Below, piece by piece: positions 1 through 7,480 of a DNA stretch of 32,281 nt. Origin of the DNA: Chitinophagia bacterium. Its GTDB lineage: Bacteria; Bacteroidota; Bacteroidia; Chitinophagales; Chitinophagaceae. Location: positions 1-32,281 of the forward strand of contig RFVO01000015.1 of NCBI GenBank assembly GCA_009928005.1, given 5' to 3'. Numbering within the stretch: the stretch's first letter is position 1; the number at the start of each line of letters is the position of its first letter. A model generated the notes under the pieces. The model had not been told where the DNA came from, searched no databases, and saw only the letters and a list, made by a program, of their open reading frames with translations. A program made the position numbers and the translations under genes.

Positions 1-2
1 TT

Positions 3-1307
3 GGACCTAGCATGCTATCTAACAATGAAAATAAAGCCATATCGAATGCTGTTATTTTGGCACCCAAAGACGACCCTTATGCCGAAACCGTACTTATGCG
101 TGGGGGTACCTTTGCAATGGGCATGAACCAGGAGAGCATTATGGGCGAATGGAACAACAATCTAAGAAGAGTAACGGTGAGTTCTTTTAGAATTGACAAA
201 TATGAAGTAAGCAACAAAAAGTATAGAGCATATATTCATTGGCTTGAGAAAATCTTTATTCCAATTGGAAGAGACTCAATTGTAAAAGCAGCTCTTCCAG
301 ACACCAGTGTTTGGAAAACAGAACTTTCATATAATGACCCAATGGTGGAAGGATATTTTAGATCTAACGCTTTTAACGATTATCCTGTAGTTGGTGTGAC
401 TTGGGAACAAGCTAATAATTATTGCAGATGGAGAACAGACAGAGCCAATGAAAGTACTTTAATTAAATTTAAATTAATTGACCCAAAGAATCCATATGTA
501 GGAAAAATGGGGATTGAAATTAATTCAAATGATTCAAGTAAGTCTTCAAATACTATTTCTACCCAAACTTCTACCACTGTAAACAGAGGAAGAAATATAG
601 ATGACTTTATTATGATTCCAGACTTTAGATTACCCACTGAAGCTGAATGGGAGTATGCTGCCAAGCAAGCTTCTTTAAATAATAATTCCAACAATAACAA
701 ACCTTCTGGAGGTCCAAATTCTAGCCACCCCAATGCTAGCTTAGTGACTACAGACGGCGCCTTTCCTTGGGTAAACAATGGAAATGATGGTATTAGAAAT
801 ACAAGTACTTCAAAAAAGAATGGCAAGCAAGGAATGTATACAGCCAACTTTAAAAACGGAAGTGGCGATTATATGGGGATGGTGGGTTATGCTAATGATG
901 GCGCAGGCTTTCCTAGTAAAGTAAATACTTTTTTACAAAATAGTATGGGGCTTTATAATATTAGTGGAAATGTCAACGAATGGGTAGCGGATATTTACCG
1001 TCCTATGAACAACATAGACATGGACGACATTAATCCTTATCGTGGAAATAATACATTAGATGGTGATGATAACAATATTGCTAGCTATGAAACAGGAGGA
1101 AATACTTTGATCTCTAATAAATCAAGAGTATATAAAGGGGGCAGCTGGAAAGACCGACCTTATTGGTTAAACCCAGGCACCAGAAGATTTTTAGATCAAG
1201 ATAAATCAAATAGTACCATTGGATTTAGATGCGCCATTTCAGCTTTTGGTGTAGACAGCCCAGGTGCCGATAATGACAACAAACCTTGGTGGAAAAGAAT
1301 ATTTTAA
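3..1307 (+). CDS. gldJ: GldJ-like gliding motility / T9SS lipoprotein (5' partial)
   Basis: SUMF1/formylglycine-enzyme-fold protein of the GldJ type. The family is an outer-membrane-associated lipoprotein needed for gliding and for stability of the type IX secretion apparatus; it is structural, not a known enzyme. Visible: an opening GGTFAMG stretch, YPVVGVTW, FRLPTEAEWEYAA, NEWVADIYRP, and the C-terminal KGGSWKDR and IGFRCA signatures of the fold. ALPDTSVW and the VADIYRP wording fit GldJ better than its paralogue GldK (from memory of the families). The frame is open to the window edge before the ATG at 12, and no signal peptide or lipobox is visible, so the true N-terminus lies upstream. 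An Asn/Ser/Gly-rich low-complexity insert lies at about residues 219-240. Only 12 nt separate it from ispF, so the three genes gldJ-ispF-murF are probably co-transcribed. Confidence 0.75.
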   Translation, partial: GPSMLSNNENKAISNAVILAPKDDPYAETVLMRGGTFAMGMNQESIMGEWNNNLRRVTVSSFRIDKYEVSNKKYRAYIHWLEKIFIPIGRDSIVKAALPDTSVWKTELSYNDPMVEGYFRSNAFNDYPVVGVTWEQANNYCRWRTDRANESTLIKFKLIDPKNPYVGKMGIEINSNDSSKSSNTISTQTSTTVNRGRNIDDFIMIPDFRLPTEAEWEYAAKQASLNNNSNNNKPSGGPNSSHPNASLVTTDGAFPWVNNGNDGIRNTSTSKKNGKQGMYTANFKNGSGDYMGMVGYANDGAGFPSKVNTFLQNSMGLYNISGNVNEWVADIYRPMNNIDMDDINPYRGNNTLDGDDNNIASYETGGNTLISNKSRVYKGGSWKDRPYWLNPGTRRFLDQDKSNSTIGFRCAISAFGVDSPGADNDNKPWWKRIF

Positions 1308-1319
1308 ATTAATTCATAG

Positions 1320-1805
1320 ATGAAACTACGCATTGGGTCTGGCATTGATTTTCATCAATTAGTTGAAGGAAGAGACCTATTCATTGGTGGTATAAAAATT
1401 CCTCATTTCAAGGGTGCATTAGGACATAGCGATGCAGATGTATTATTACATGCTATTTGCGATGCTTTATTAGGTGCTTTAAGCTTAGGTGATATTGGTA
1501 CGCATTTCCCAGACACCGATGCTGCTTATAAAAATATTGATAGTAAAATTCTACTTAAAAAAACATATGATTTAATAACTGCGCAAGGCTATCAAATAGT
1601 AAACATAGATGCTACTTTATGTCTAGAAGCACCAAAAATTAAACCTTATGTAATTGCCATGCAGCAGTGTATTGCTAGCATATTAAATATAGGAGATAAA
1701 GATATTTCAATAAAAGCTACCACTACTGAAACAATGGGATTCACTGGAAGAGAAGAGGGTTTAGTAGCCATGGCTACTTGTTTATTAACTGAAGCCAATA
1801 GTTAA
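1320..1805 (+). CDS. ispF: 2-C-methyl-D-erythritol 2,4-cyclodiphosphate synthase
   Basis: Cytoplasmic enzyme of the MEP isoprenoid pathway. It converts CDP-methylerythritol 2-phosphate to methylerythritol 2,4-cyclodiphosphate with release of CMP. Metal ligands are visible as D10 and H12 (GIDFH) and H44 (VLLHA). The GHSDADVLLHAICDALLG block and the C-terminal TTTETMGFTGREEG signature are intact, and 161 residues is the normal length (the family is a trimer). The ATG start gives the family N-terminus MKLRIGSGIDFH directly. It lies 12 nt after the gldJ-like gene and 13 nt before murF, so translation is probably from one mRNA. An isoprenoid gene next to murF fits supply of the undecaprenyl carrier for wall synthesis, but that link is inference. 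Confidence 0.96.
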   Translation: MKLRIGSGIDFHQLVEGRDLFIGGIKIPHFKGALGHSDADVLLHAICDALLGALSLGDIGTHFPDTDAAYKNIDSKILLKKTYDLITAQGYQIVNIDATLCLEAPKIKPYVIAMQQCIASILNIGDKDISIKATTTETMGFTGREEGLVAMATCLLTEANS

Positions 1806-1818
1806 ATCTGCTAAACAT

Positions 1819-3171
1819 ATGAAGCAGTCTAGCACACCTAATGCTCCCCTTTCAATTTCCGATTTATATGAATTATATAAGTCATTCTCTCAAATACAAA
1901 CCGATACTCGTCAATTAAAAAAAGGCGATCTATACTTTGCACTTAAAGGACCCAATTTTAATGGGAATGAATTTGCCCTAGTTGCATTAGAACAAGGTGC
2001 CGCTTATGCCATTGTAGATGAACCAGTAACAGTAAACGAGCAATTAAAAGACCGTATTATATATGTAAAAGATGTTTTAAGTTCTTTACAAGCTCTTGCT
2101 AAATTTCATCGTGAACAATTTAACATTCCATTTATTGCTATTACTGGGAGTAATGGAAAAACAACTACTAAAGAATTAGTAGCTGCCGTATTAAATAGTC
2201 ATTACAAAACCTATACTACTAAAGGAAATTTGAACAATCATATTGGCGTGCCTCTTACCTTATTAAGTATTCAAAAAGATGCCGAATTTGCCATCATTGA
2301 AATGGGTGCTAATCATTTAAAGGAAATAGAATCATATTGTAGTTATACCCTACCCACACATGGGTTAATAAATAATTGCGGCAAAGCACATTTAGAAGGT
2401 TTTGGTGGTGAAGAAGGTGTAAGAAAAGGCAAAGGAGAATTATATGATTATTTAAAAACGCATAATGGCATTGCTTTTATAAATAGCGATTTAGATTATT
2501 TAGTAAAAATGAGTCAAGGTATTGGAACAATTATTAGCTATGGCATACATAGTGGTCAATTGCAAGGGGAAACACTCGAAGCCGTAAATGGACATACGAC
2601 TAATAATTTTTTAGAATTAAAAATTACTAAATGCTCAAATGCAGCATTAGTAAATAAAGTCATCAAGTCTCAATTGGTTGGAAATTATAATTTACCAAAT
2701 GTACTTGCCGCAATTAGCATTGGCTTAACATTTGAAGTACCTGTAGTAAAAATAATCGCAGCCATTGAAAACTATACCCCTACCAATAGCCGTTCCCAAT
2801 TAATAGAGTGGAAAAATAATAAAGTAATACTTGACGCCTATAATGCGAATCCAAGTAGTATGCAACTAGCCATTGAAAATTTCGCAAAAATAAAAAATGT
2901 AAAAAAAATACTTTGCATTGGGGGCATGAGAGAATTAGGCAAAGAAAGTCAAGCCGAACATCAAGCCTTATTAGAGCAAATTAAAACTGCACATTTTGAA
3001 AAAGTTATTTTAGTAGGTAAGGAATTTGAAAAATGTCAACATTCATTTACCTATTTTGAAAATAGTGCTTTAGCTAAATCATGGCTTGATCAAGAAAAAA
3101 TTACCGATCATTTCTTTTTAATCAAGGGCTCTAGAGGAATTCAAATGGAAAAAATAATTGCTTTAGATTAA
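1819..3171 (+). CDS. murF: UDP-N-acetylmuramoyl-tripeptide--D-alanyl-D-alanine ligase
   Basis: Last cytoplasmic amino-acid ligase of peptidoglycan precursor synthesis: it adds D-Ala-D-Ala to the UDP-MurNAc-tripeptide using ATP. Mur ligase three-domain order: an N-terminal UDP-substrate domain (residues 1-100, with the IQTDTRQLKKGDLYFALKG block), a central ATPase domain with P-loop ITGSNGKTTTKE (residues 108-119), then IEMGANHLKEIE, and a C-terminal domain with ILDAYNANPSSM and IGGMREL. The DAYNANP motif separates MurF from MurC/D/E. Length 450 is normal. It is third in the gldJ-ispF-murF operon; I recall murF beside gldJ in other Bacteroidota but cannot check it here. A new promoter follows the gene, so the operon probably ends with it. 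Confidence 0.96.
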   Translation: MKQSSTPNAPLSISDLYELYKSFSQIQTDTRQLKKGDLYFALKGPNFNGNEFALVALEQGAAYAIVDEPVTVNEQLKDRIIYVKDVLSSLQALAKFHREQFNIPFIAITGSNGKTTTKELVAAVLNSHYKTYTTKGNLNNHIGVPLTLLSIQKDAEFAIIEMGANHLKEIESYCSYTLPTHGLINNCGKAHLEGFGGEEGVRKGKGELYDYLKTHNGIAFINSDLDYLVKMSQGIGTIISYGIHSGQLQGETLEAVNGHTTNNFLELKITKCSNAALVNKVIKSQLVGNYNLPNVLAAISIGLTFEVPVVKIIAAIENYTPTNSRSQLIEWKNNKVILDAYNANPSSMQLAIENFAKIKNVKKILCIGGMRELGKESQAEHQALLEQIKTAHFEKVILVGKEFEKCQHSFTYFENSALAKSWLDQEKITDHFFLIKGSRGIQMEKIIALD

Positions 3172-3220
3172 GCTTTACTTATCAGATTCAGTTTTATTCC
3201 AAATCTAATTTTTAATTTTA

Positions 3221-3228
3221 TACCTTTG
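3221..3228 (+). promoter_or_regulatory. Bacteroidota -7 element for the DUF983 gene
   Basis: TACCTTTG matches the TAnnTTTG -7 element of the Bacteroidota primary sigma factor. Only 4 nt lie between its last G and the ATG at 3233, so the mRNA should have almost no leader. No clear -33 TTTG is visible. The same octamer occurs before fumC and tig. Confidence 0.65.
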
Positions 3229-3232
3229 CAGC

Positions 3233-3676
3233 ATGGCAACAAACTATTTATGGAGCACGCTTAATAACCGCTGTCCAAGATGCAGAGAAGGAAAATTATT
3301 TGTTTCTAACAACCCTTATAATTTATCTTCCATTACTACCATGAACGAAAATTGTCCAGTTTGCGGACAACCCACGGAAATTGAAGTTGGTTTTTATTAT
3401 GGAACTGGCTATGTGAGCTATGCATTAACAGTTGCTTACTTTGTTTCAACCTTTGTTGCTTGGAAAGTATTAATTGGAATGACTTTTAATTTAGATGATA
3501 ATAGAATTTTTTATTGGATGGGTACCGCTATTATAACACTACTTTTTATTCAACCTATATTAATGCGTTTATCGAGGTCTATTTGGTTAGGTTGGTTTGT
3601 TTCTTATAACAAGAATTGGAAAGACGAACCCTTGGAATATAATGAGCGCATGGATCACAATAGAAAAGAGCAATAA
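3233..3676 (+). CDS. DUF983 zinc-ribbon membrane protein
   Basis: Small membrane protein of the DUF983 family, function not established. The N-terminus carries two CxxC pairs, CPRC (C14, C17) and CPVC (C41, C44), that should form one zinc ribbon on the cytoplasmic side. Two hydrophobic stretches follow at about residues 58-80 and 88-108 (SYALTVAYFVSTFVAW and GTAIITLLFIQPILM). The tail is charged and ends in a DHNRKEQ-like stretch. In some proteobacteria DUF983 genes lie by cytochrome oxidase genes; nothing here supports that role. It has its own promoter after murF and is followed by the hairpin that serves the converging tRNA-Ser. The RCPRCREGKLF start is typical of the family, so the start is secure. 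Confidence 0.85.
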   Translation: MATNYLWSTLNNRCPRCREGKLFVSNNPYNLSSITTMNENCPVCGQPTEIEVGFYYGTGYVSYALTVAYFVSTFVAWKVLIGMTFNLDDNRIFYWMGTAIITLLFIQPILMRLSRSIWLGWFVSYNKNWKDEPLEYNERMDHNRKEQ

Positions 3677-3706
3677 AAAAAGCCTATCAATTTCATGACA
3701 GGCTTT
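3675..3706 (-). terminator. Intrinsic terminator of tRNA-Ser
   Basis: Read on the minus strand this is AAAGCCTGTCA, a 6-nt loop, TGATAGGCTTT and then more T. The one non-Watson-Crick position is a G-U pair in the minus-strand RNA but an A-C mismatch in the plus-strand RNA, so it works best for the minus-strand tRNA. It may also stop DUF983 transcription weakly. Confidence 0.75.
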
Positions 3707-3707
3707 G

Positions 3708-3792
3708 CAGAGAGGAAGGGATTCGAACCCCCGATACGTTGCCGTATACACGCTTTCCAAGCGTGCTCCTTAAACCACTCGGACACCTCTCT
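3708..3792 (-). tRNA. tRNA-Ser(GGA)
   Basis: An 85-nt class II tRNA folds on the minus strand. The acceptor stem is AGAGAGG/CCTCTCT with discriminator G. The D arm has TCC/GGA. The anticodon stem is CACGC/GCGTG with loop TTGGAAA, giving anticodon GGA (reads UCC and UCU). A long variable arm TACG-GCAA-CGTA and T loop TTCGAAT follow. The long variable arm and anticodon fix it as serine. The 3' CCA is not encoded, unlike the tRNA-Leu in this window. Confidence 0.95.
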
Positions 3793-3802
3793 ATTAGGAC
3801 TG

Positions 3803-3810
3803 CAAATGTA
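3803..3810 (-). promoter_or_regulatory. -7 element for tRNA-Ser
   Basis: TACATTTG on the minus strand, with 10 nt between its last G and the mature tRNA 5' end. The tRNA-Leu promoter in this window has exactly the same spacing. Confidence 0.65.
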
Positions 3811-3828
3811 AAATAAATTATTGGTGTT

Positions 3829-4605
3829 TTAGGGATTACCCAATCCAAATAGCTTTTCAGCATTGCTTGTTGTGATAGCTGCTATCTCATGCAAAGGCAA
3901 ATTTTTAATCTCTGCTAATTTCATGGCCACTTGTATCATATAAGATGGCTCATTCGTTTTACCTCTATAAGGTACAGGTGATAAATAAGGTGCATCGGTT
4001 TCTAATACCAAACACTTCATTGGAATATTAGTAATTGCTTCTGCAACTCCTGCATTTTTATAAGTTAACACCCCGCCCAAGCCTAAATGAAAACCCATAG
4101 AAATAATTTGTTCAGCAGACTCCTTACTTCCACTAAAGCAATGAAAAATACCGCGTAATCCTTTTTTAGCAAAGGGCTTTACTGCTTCAATGGTTTCTCC
4201 CATTGCATTTCGTGTATGAATGACTATAGGTAATTTATATTCAATTGCCCACTGCATTTGAATTTGAAATGCCTCCATCTGCTGAGCATTGAATGTTTTA
4301 TCCCAATAATAATCTAAACCTATCTCTCCAATTGCTATAAACTTTCTTTTTTGTATTTGGGCTTCAATAATGGATAATTCTTCTTTCATATTTTCTTTCA
4401 CTGAGCATGGGTGCAAGCCTATCATGGCCATGGTATTTTGAGGATAAGTTTTTTCTACTTCCAACATTGCATCTAAAGTACTACTATCAATAGCTGGCAT
4501 TATAATAGTATCAATACCATTATCTAAGGCATTTTTCATTATGCCCTCTATATTTTCTTTTAATGGACTAGAATAAAGATGGGCATGTGTATCAATAAAT
4601 CTCAT
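3829..4605 (-). CDS. tatD: TatD family metal-dependent hydrolase / DNase
   Basis: TIM-barrel amidohydrolase-superfamily nuclease of the TatD type; characterised members are Mg-dependent 3'-5' exonucleases acting on DNA in the cytoplasm. Metal and active-site motifs are intact: DTHAHL near the N-terminus, IGLHPC, AIGEIGLDYYWD, VIHTRNA, GIFHCFSGS and LETDAPYLSP. I place the start at the ATG giving MRFIDTHAHLY, the usual family N-terminus. The ORF track begins 12 codons earlier at a GTG and adds MFFCSLSNPFSS, which the family does not have. From this start it has 258 residues, a normal length. It is followed downstream on the same strand by tRNA-Ser. No clear TAnnTTTG promoter was seen upstream. 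Confidence 0.93.
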   Translation of the reverse strand: MRFIDTHAHLYSSPLKENIEGIMKNALDNGIDTIIMPAIDSSTLDAMLEVEKTYPQNTMAMIGLHPCSVKENMKEELSIIEAQIQKRKFIAIGEIGLDYYWDKTFNAQQMEAFQIQMQWAIEYKLPIVIHTRNAMGETIEAVKPFAKKGLRGIFHCFSGSKESAEQIISMGFHLGLGGVLTYKNAGVAEAITNIPMKCLVLETDAPYLSPVPYRGKTNEPSYMIQVAMKLAEIKNLPLHEIAAITTSNAEKLFGLGNP

Positions 4606-4756
4606 ACTACTAAAAGGGTTACTTAGACTACAAAAAAACACTATTTTTTACTCATTACATAATAAACCGAATAATATGTCGTTTTAGCTATGTAGACAAC
4701 AATAGTCTTATTAGTATTACAACAAACTTTGTTTTTTATAGGGTACGGATTATACC

Positions 4757-4786
4757 GGCTGAGGTTTCTACCTTGGCCTTTTTTTT
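4757..4786 (+). terminator. Orphan plus-strand intrinsic terminator
   Basis: GGCTGAGGT, a TTCT loop, ACCTTGGCC and then eight T. Nine base pairs form in the plus-strand RNA, two of them G-U. On the minus strand those two become mismatches and there is no T tract. Both flanking genes (tatD and the deacetylase) run on the minus strand, so the transcript it ends is not accounted for. Confidence 0.65.
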
Positions 4787-4810
4787 GCTTCTAATGGTTC
4801 AAAATAGGAA

Positions 4811-5434
4811 TTACTTAATGGCCTGAAATGTATAGCCCAAATTAATAAAATGATTGAGCATAGCTGGCAGGGCAATTTTTAATCTTTCAAAAGCCTTAGC
4901 ACTATCATGAAAAACAACAATAGATCCTGCTCGCGTATTTTTAATGACATTTTTAGTGCAGGCTTCGGCTGACAAGCGAAAATCAAAGTCCCCACTCAAC
5001 ACATCCCACATAATAATTTCTTGAGGTAAGGTTTTATCTGCTTTTATTTTTAGAATCTGCGATTTAGTAATTCTACCGTAGGGTGGTCGAAATAAATTTG
5101 AATCAATAAATTTACTTGCCAATTTCATATTTTGAATATAGGTATTTGTTTCAGTTTTCCATCCATTTACATGATTATATGTATGATTACCCACTGTATG
5201 ACCTTCCTGAATAATTTGCGCAAATAAATTTTGATGCGCTTCCACATTCTTTCCAATACAAAAAAAACTAGCCTTTGCATTGTATTTTTTTAATATTTCT
5301 AAAACAAAGGGAGTAGCTTCAATATGCGGGCCATCGTCGAAACTTAAATAAATAACCTTTTCAGTACTGGGTATTTTCCATGTACAAGAGGGGTAAAGAG
5401 CCCTCAACCAAAAAGGTGTTTTTACTAAATACAT
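4811..5434 (-). CDS. NodB-type polysaccharide deacetylase
   Basis: Carbohydrate esterase family 4 (NodB homology) enzyme. The family removes N-acetyl groups from chitin, peptidoglycan or surface glycans; the substrate cannot be told here. Five family motifs are visible in order: YLSFDDGP (catalytic base and metal Asp), NHTYNH (metal His pair), RPPYGR, WDVLSGDFD and IVVFHDS. I see no signal peptide, only a short hydrophobic start MYLVKTPFWLRALYP, so location is uncertain. The ORF track starts two codons earlier at a TTG, but that TTG lies inside the -7 element; the ATG at 5434 gives 207 residues and the family N-terminus. It is divergent from gltX, with only 62 nt between the two start codons. 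Confidence 0.9.
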   Translation of the reverse strand: MYLVKTPFWLRALYPSCTWKIPSTEKVIYLSFDDGPHIEATPFVLEILKKYNAKASFFCIGKNVEAHQNLFAQIIQEGHTVGNHTYNHVNGWKTETNTYIQNMKLASKFIDSNLFRPPYGRITKSQILKIKADKTLPQEIIMWDVLSGDFDFRLSAEACTKNVIKNTRAGSIVVFHDSAKAFERLKIALPAMLNHFINLGYTFQAIK

Positions 5435-5437
5435 ACC

Positions 5438-5445
5438 CAAAGATA
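5438..5445 (-). promoter_or_regulatory. -7 element for the deacetylase gene
   Basis: TATCTTTG on the minus strand, with only GGT between its last G and the ATG at 5434. If used, transcription would begin at or within a base or two of the start codon (leaderless mRNA). It also rules out the upstream TTG as a start. Confidence 0.6.
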
Positions 5446-5471
5446 AATAGTTCTTTTGCCCATTTGAATAT

Positions 5472-5479
5472 TATCTTTG
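5472..5479 (+). promoter_or_regulatory. -7 element for gltX
   Basis: TATCTTTG, 17 nt before the gltX ATG. It is the same octamer as the divergent deacetylase promoter 26 nt away, so the two polymerase sites overlap in footprint and may compete. TTTG at 5455-5458 is closer than the usual -33 spacing. Confidence 0.6.
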
Positions 5480-5496
5480 TATAAATAAAAAAGAGC

Positions 5497-7032
5497 ATGG
5501 ATTCAAAGGTTAGAGTCAGGTTTGCACCCTCCCCCACTGGAGGTCTTCACTTAGGTGGAGTAAGGACTGTTTTGTTTAATTATTTATTTGCAAAGCATCA
5601 TGGAGGAGATTTTATTTTAAGAATAGAGGACACCGATCAATCTCGATTTGTACCTGGCGCAGAACAATATATTATAAACACATTAAACTGGTGTGGACTA
5701 ATACCAGATGAAAGCCCAATGCATGGAGGCGCCTATGGACCCTATAGACAAAGTGAAAGAAAAGCTACTTATACTCAATATGCTCAAATATTAATTGAAA
5801 AAGGTTTTGCGTATTATGCTTTTGATACTCCAGAAGATTTAGAAGAGAAAAGAAAACAAATACCCAATTTTCAATACAGTCGTGCACATAGAATGGAAAT
5901 GAAAAATTCTATCTCATTAAGTGAAAATGAAGTGACTGAATTATTGAAAAAAGGAACACCTTATGTTATTCGTATTAAAATACCGGATCAAGAAGAAATA
6001 GTATTTAAAGATATCATTAGAGGTGAAGTACGCTTTGATGTAAGCACCGTTGATGACAAAGTGTTATTAAAAGCAGATGGTATGCCTACTTATCATCTAG
6101 CGGTGGTAGTGGACGATTACTTAATGAAAATTACACATGCCTTTAGAGGAGAAGAGTGGTTACCTAGTGCACCCGTGCATATATTATTATGGAAGTATTT
6201 ATTTGGATTAGATAATATGCCTAAGTGGGCTCATTTGCCTTTGATATTAAAACCAGAAGGTAGTGGTAAATTAAGCAAGCGTGATGGTGAGCGTTTAGGC
6301 TTTCCAGTATTTGCGATGGATTGGAACGACCCCAACACCAAGGAAACCACTATTGGATTTAAAGAAAAAGGTTTTTTACCCGAGGCTTTTATAAATTTCT
6401 TAGCCCTATTGGGGTGGAATGACGGAACAGATAAAGAAATATTTAGCTTGGATGAATTAATTAAAAATTTTGATATTGAAAGAGTGCATAAAGGTGGTGC
6501 TAAATTTGATTATGAAAAAGCAAAATGGTTCAATCAAGAATGGATAAAAAAAACAGATAATGAAATCTTAGCAACATTACTTCAACCCTTTTTAGAAAAT
6601 GCAAAAATTGAAGTACATGAAGCTTCTTATCTAATAAAAGTTATTGGGCTCGTAAAAGATCGTTGTCATTTATTAGCCGACTTTATAGCGCAAAGTCATT
6701 TCTTTTTTGCGGCACCTAGCACTATTGACATTGCAGCTATTTTACCTAAATGGGAAGAAAAGAAGCAGCATTTCTTTGATGAATTAGTAAAACAATATGC
6801 TAAAAAAATTACAGCTGGCATTAAAACTTTACCTGCAGCTACCCTTGAAGCAAGTTTTAAAGAATTAGCCACTGCACATGAAATAAAACCTGGAGATTTA
6901 TTACTACCTCTAAGAATTATGCTAGTGGGTGGTAAATTTGGACCAGGTGTATTTGATATAATTGAATCAATTGAACTTTCTGATGCGAACGCAAGAATTA
7001 AGTATAGTTTGCAATTGATTTCAGGAAAATAA
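5497..7032 (+). CDS. gltX: Glutamyl-tRNA synthetase
   Basis: Class I aminoacyl-tRNA synthetase that charges tRNA-Glu in the cytoplasm. The N-terminus VRVRFAPSPTGGLHLGGVRT contains the HIGH motif as HLGG (residues 18-21); LRIEDTDQSR follows. The KMSKS motif is KLSKR (residues 258-262) in GSGKLSKRDGERLG. The C-terminal half is the helical anticodon-binding region. An insert after KLSKRDG (FPVFAMDWNDPNTKET) is something I recall from Bacteroidota GltX. Length 511 is normal. Whether it also charges tRNA-Gln cannot be decided here, as neither glnS nor gatCAB is in the window. The next gene begins 15 nt downstream, so read-through into the B12-domain gene is likely. Confidence 0.96.
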   Translation: MDSKVRVRFAPSPTGGLHLGGVRTVLFNYLFAKHHGGDFILRIEDTDQSRFVPGAEQYIINTLNWCGLIPDESPMHGGAYGPYRQSERKATYTQYAQILIEKGFAYYAFDTPEDLEEKRKQIPNFQYSRAHRMEMKNSISLSENEVTELLKKGTPYVIRIKIPDQEEIVFKDIIRGEVRFDVSTVDDKVLLKADGMPTYHLAVVVDDYLMKITHAFRGEEWLPSAPVHILLWKYLFGLDNMPKWAHLPLILKPEGSGKLSKRDGERLGFPVFAMDWNDPNTKETTIGFKEKGFLPEAFINFLALLGWNDGTDKEIFSLDELIKNFDIERVHKGGAKFDYEKAKWFNQEWIKKTDNEILATLLQPFLENAKIEVHEASYLIKVIGLVKDRCHLLADFIAQSHFFFAAPSTIDIAAILPKWEEKKQHFFDELVKQYAKKITAGIKTLPAATLEASFKELATAHEIKPGDLLLPLRIMLVGGKFGPGVFDIIESIELSDANARIKYSLQLISGK

Positions 7033-7047
7033 TGTAACTTAATAGTA

Positions 7048-7449
7048 ATGAAACCTATAAGAGTATTAGTTGCGAAAGTTGGACTAGATGGGCATGACCG
7101 TGGTGCTAAAATAATTGCTACTGCCCTTCGAGATGCAGGCATGGAAGTTATTTATACGGGCCTTCGTCAAAGCCCTGAAATGGTGGTGCAAGCTGCCTTA
7201 CAAGAAGATGTTGATGCCATAGGCATTAGTATATTATCTGGCGCACACATGACTGTTTTTCCAAAAGTGTATCAACTGATGCAAGAAAAAGGTTTAACCA
7301 ATGTACTATTAACAGGCGGTGGAATTATTCCAGAACAAGACAGTATTGCTCTTAGAGAAATGGGTATTGGTACTTTATTTGCGCCCGGAACCAACACTGC
7401 CGATATTGCAAGCTATATAAAACAATGGGTGGCCGAAAACCATCAATAA
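7048..7449 (+). CDS. Stand-alone B12-binding domain, methylmalonyl-CoA mutase type
   Basis: A 133-residue Rossmann-like cobalamin-binding domain. DGHDRG at residues 14-19 supplies the histidine (H16) that would replace dimethylbenzimidazole as lower ligand of cobalt. SILSGAHM and [11 protein letters not shown] complete the family signature. Normally this is the C-terminal part of methylmalonyl-CoA mutase or the small subunit of split acyl-CoA mutases. No catalytic large subunit is in the window, so its partner must be elsewhere. It sits 15 nt after gltX and 31 nt before an enoyl-CoA hydratase, which suggests short-chain acyl-CoA metabolism. I saw no cobalamin riboswitch in the short upstream gap. 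Fold is certain; the exact mutase is not. Confidence 0.9.
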   Translation: MKPIRVLVAKVGLDGHDRGAKIIATALRDAGMEVIYTGLRQSPEMVVQAALQEDVDAIGISILSGAHMTVFPKVYQLMQEKGLTNVLLTGGGIIPEQDSIALREMGIGTLFAPGTNTADIASYIKQWVAENHQ

Positions 7450-7480
7450 ACAGCTTTTTTAATTTCTAAATTGCAACTAT

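Noticed and set aside
419-847. 142-codon minus-strand ORF inside the gldJ-like gene
   Set aside because: Shadow of a real gene in another frame; its sequence has no recognisable domain and the plus frame shows clear SUMF1-fold motifs.
4606-4641. Longer tatD start at the GTG
   Set aside because: It adds MFFCSLSNPFSS before the conserved MRFIDTHAH start and uses GTG while a well-placed ATG exists.
6990-7047. Cobalamin riboswitch ahead of the B12-binding domain gene
   Set aside because: The gap after gltX is only 15 nt; there is no space and no B12-box-like sequence.
6696-7142. 148-codon minus-strand ORF across gltX and the B12-domain gene
   Set aside because: It overlaps two well-supported genes on the opposite strand and shows no family features; a shadow ORF.
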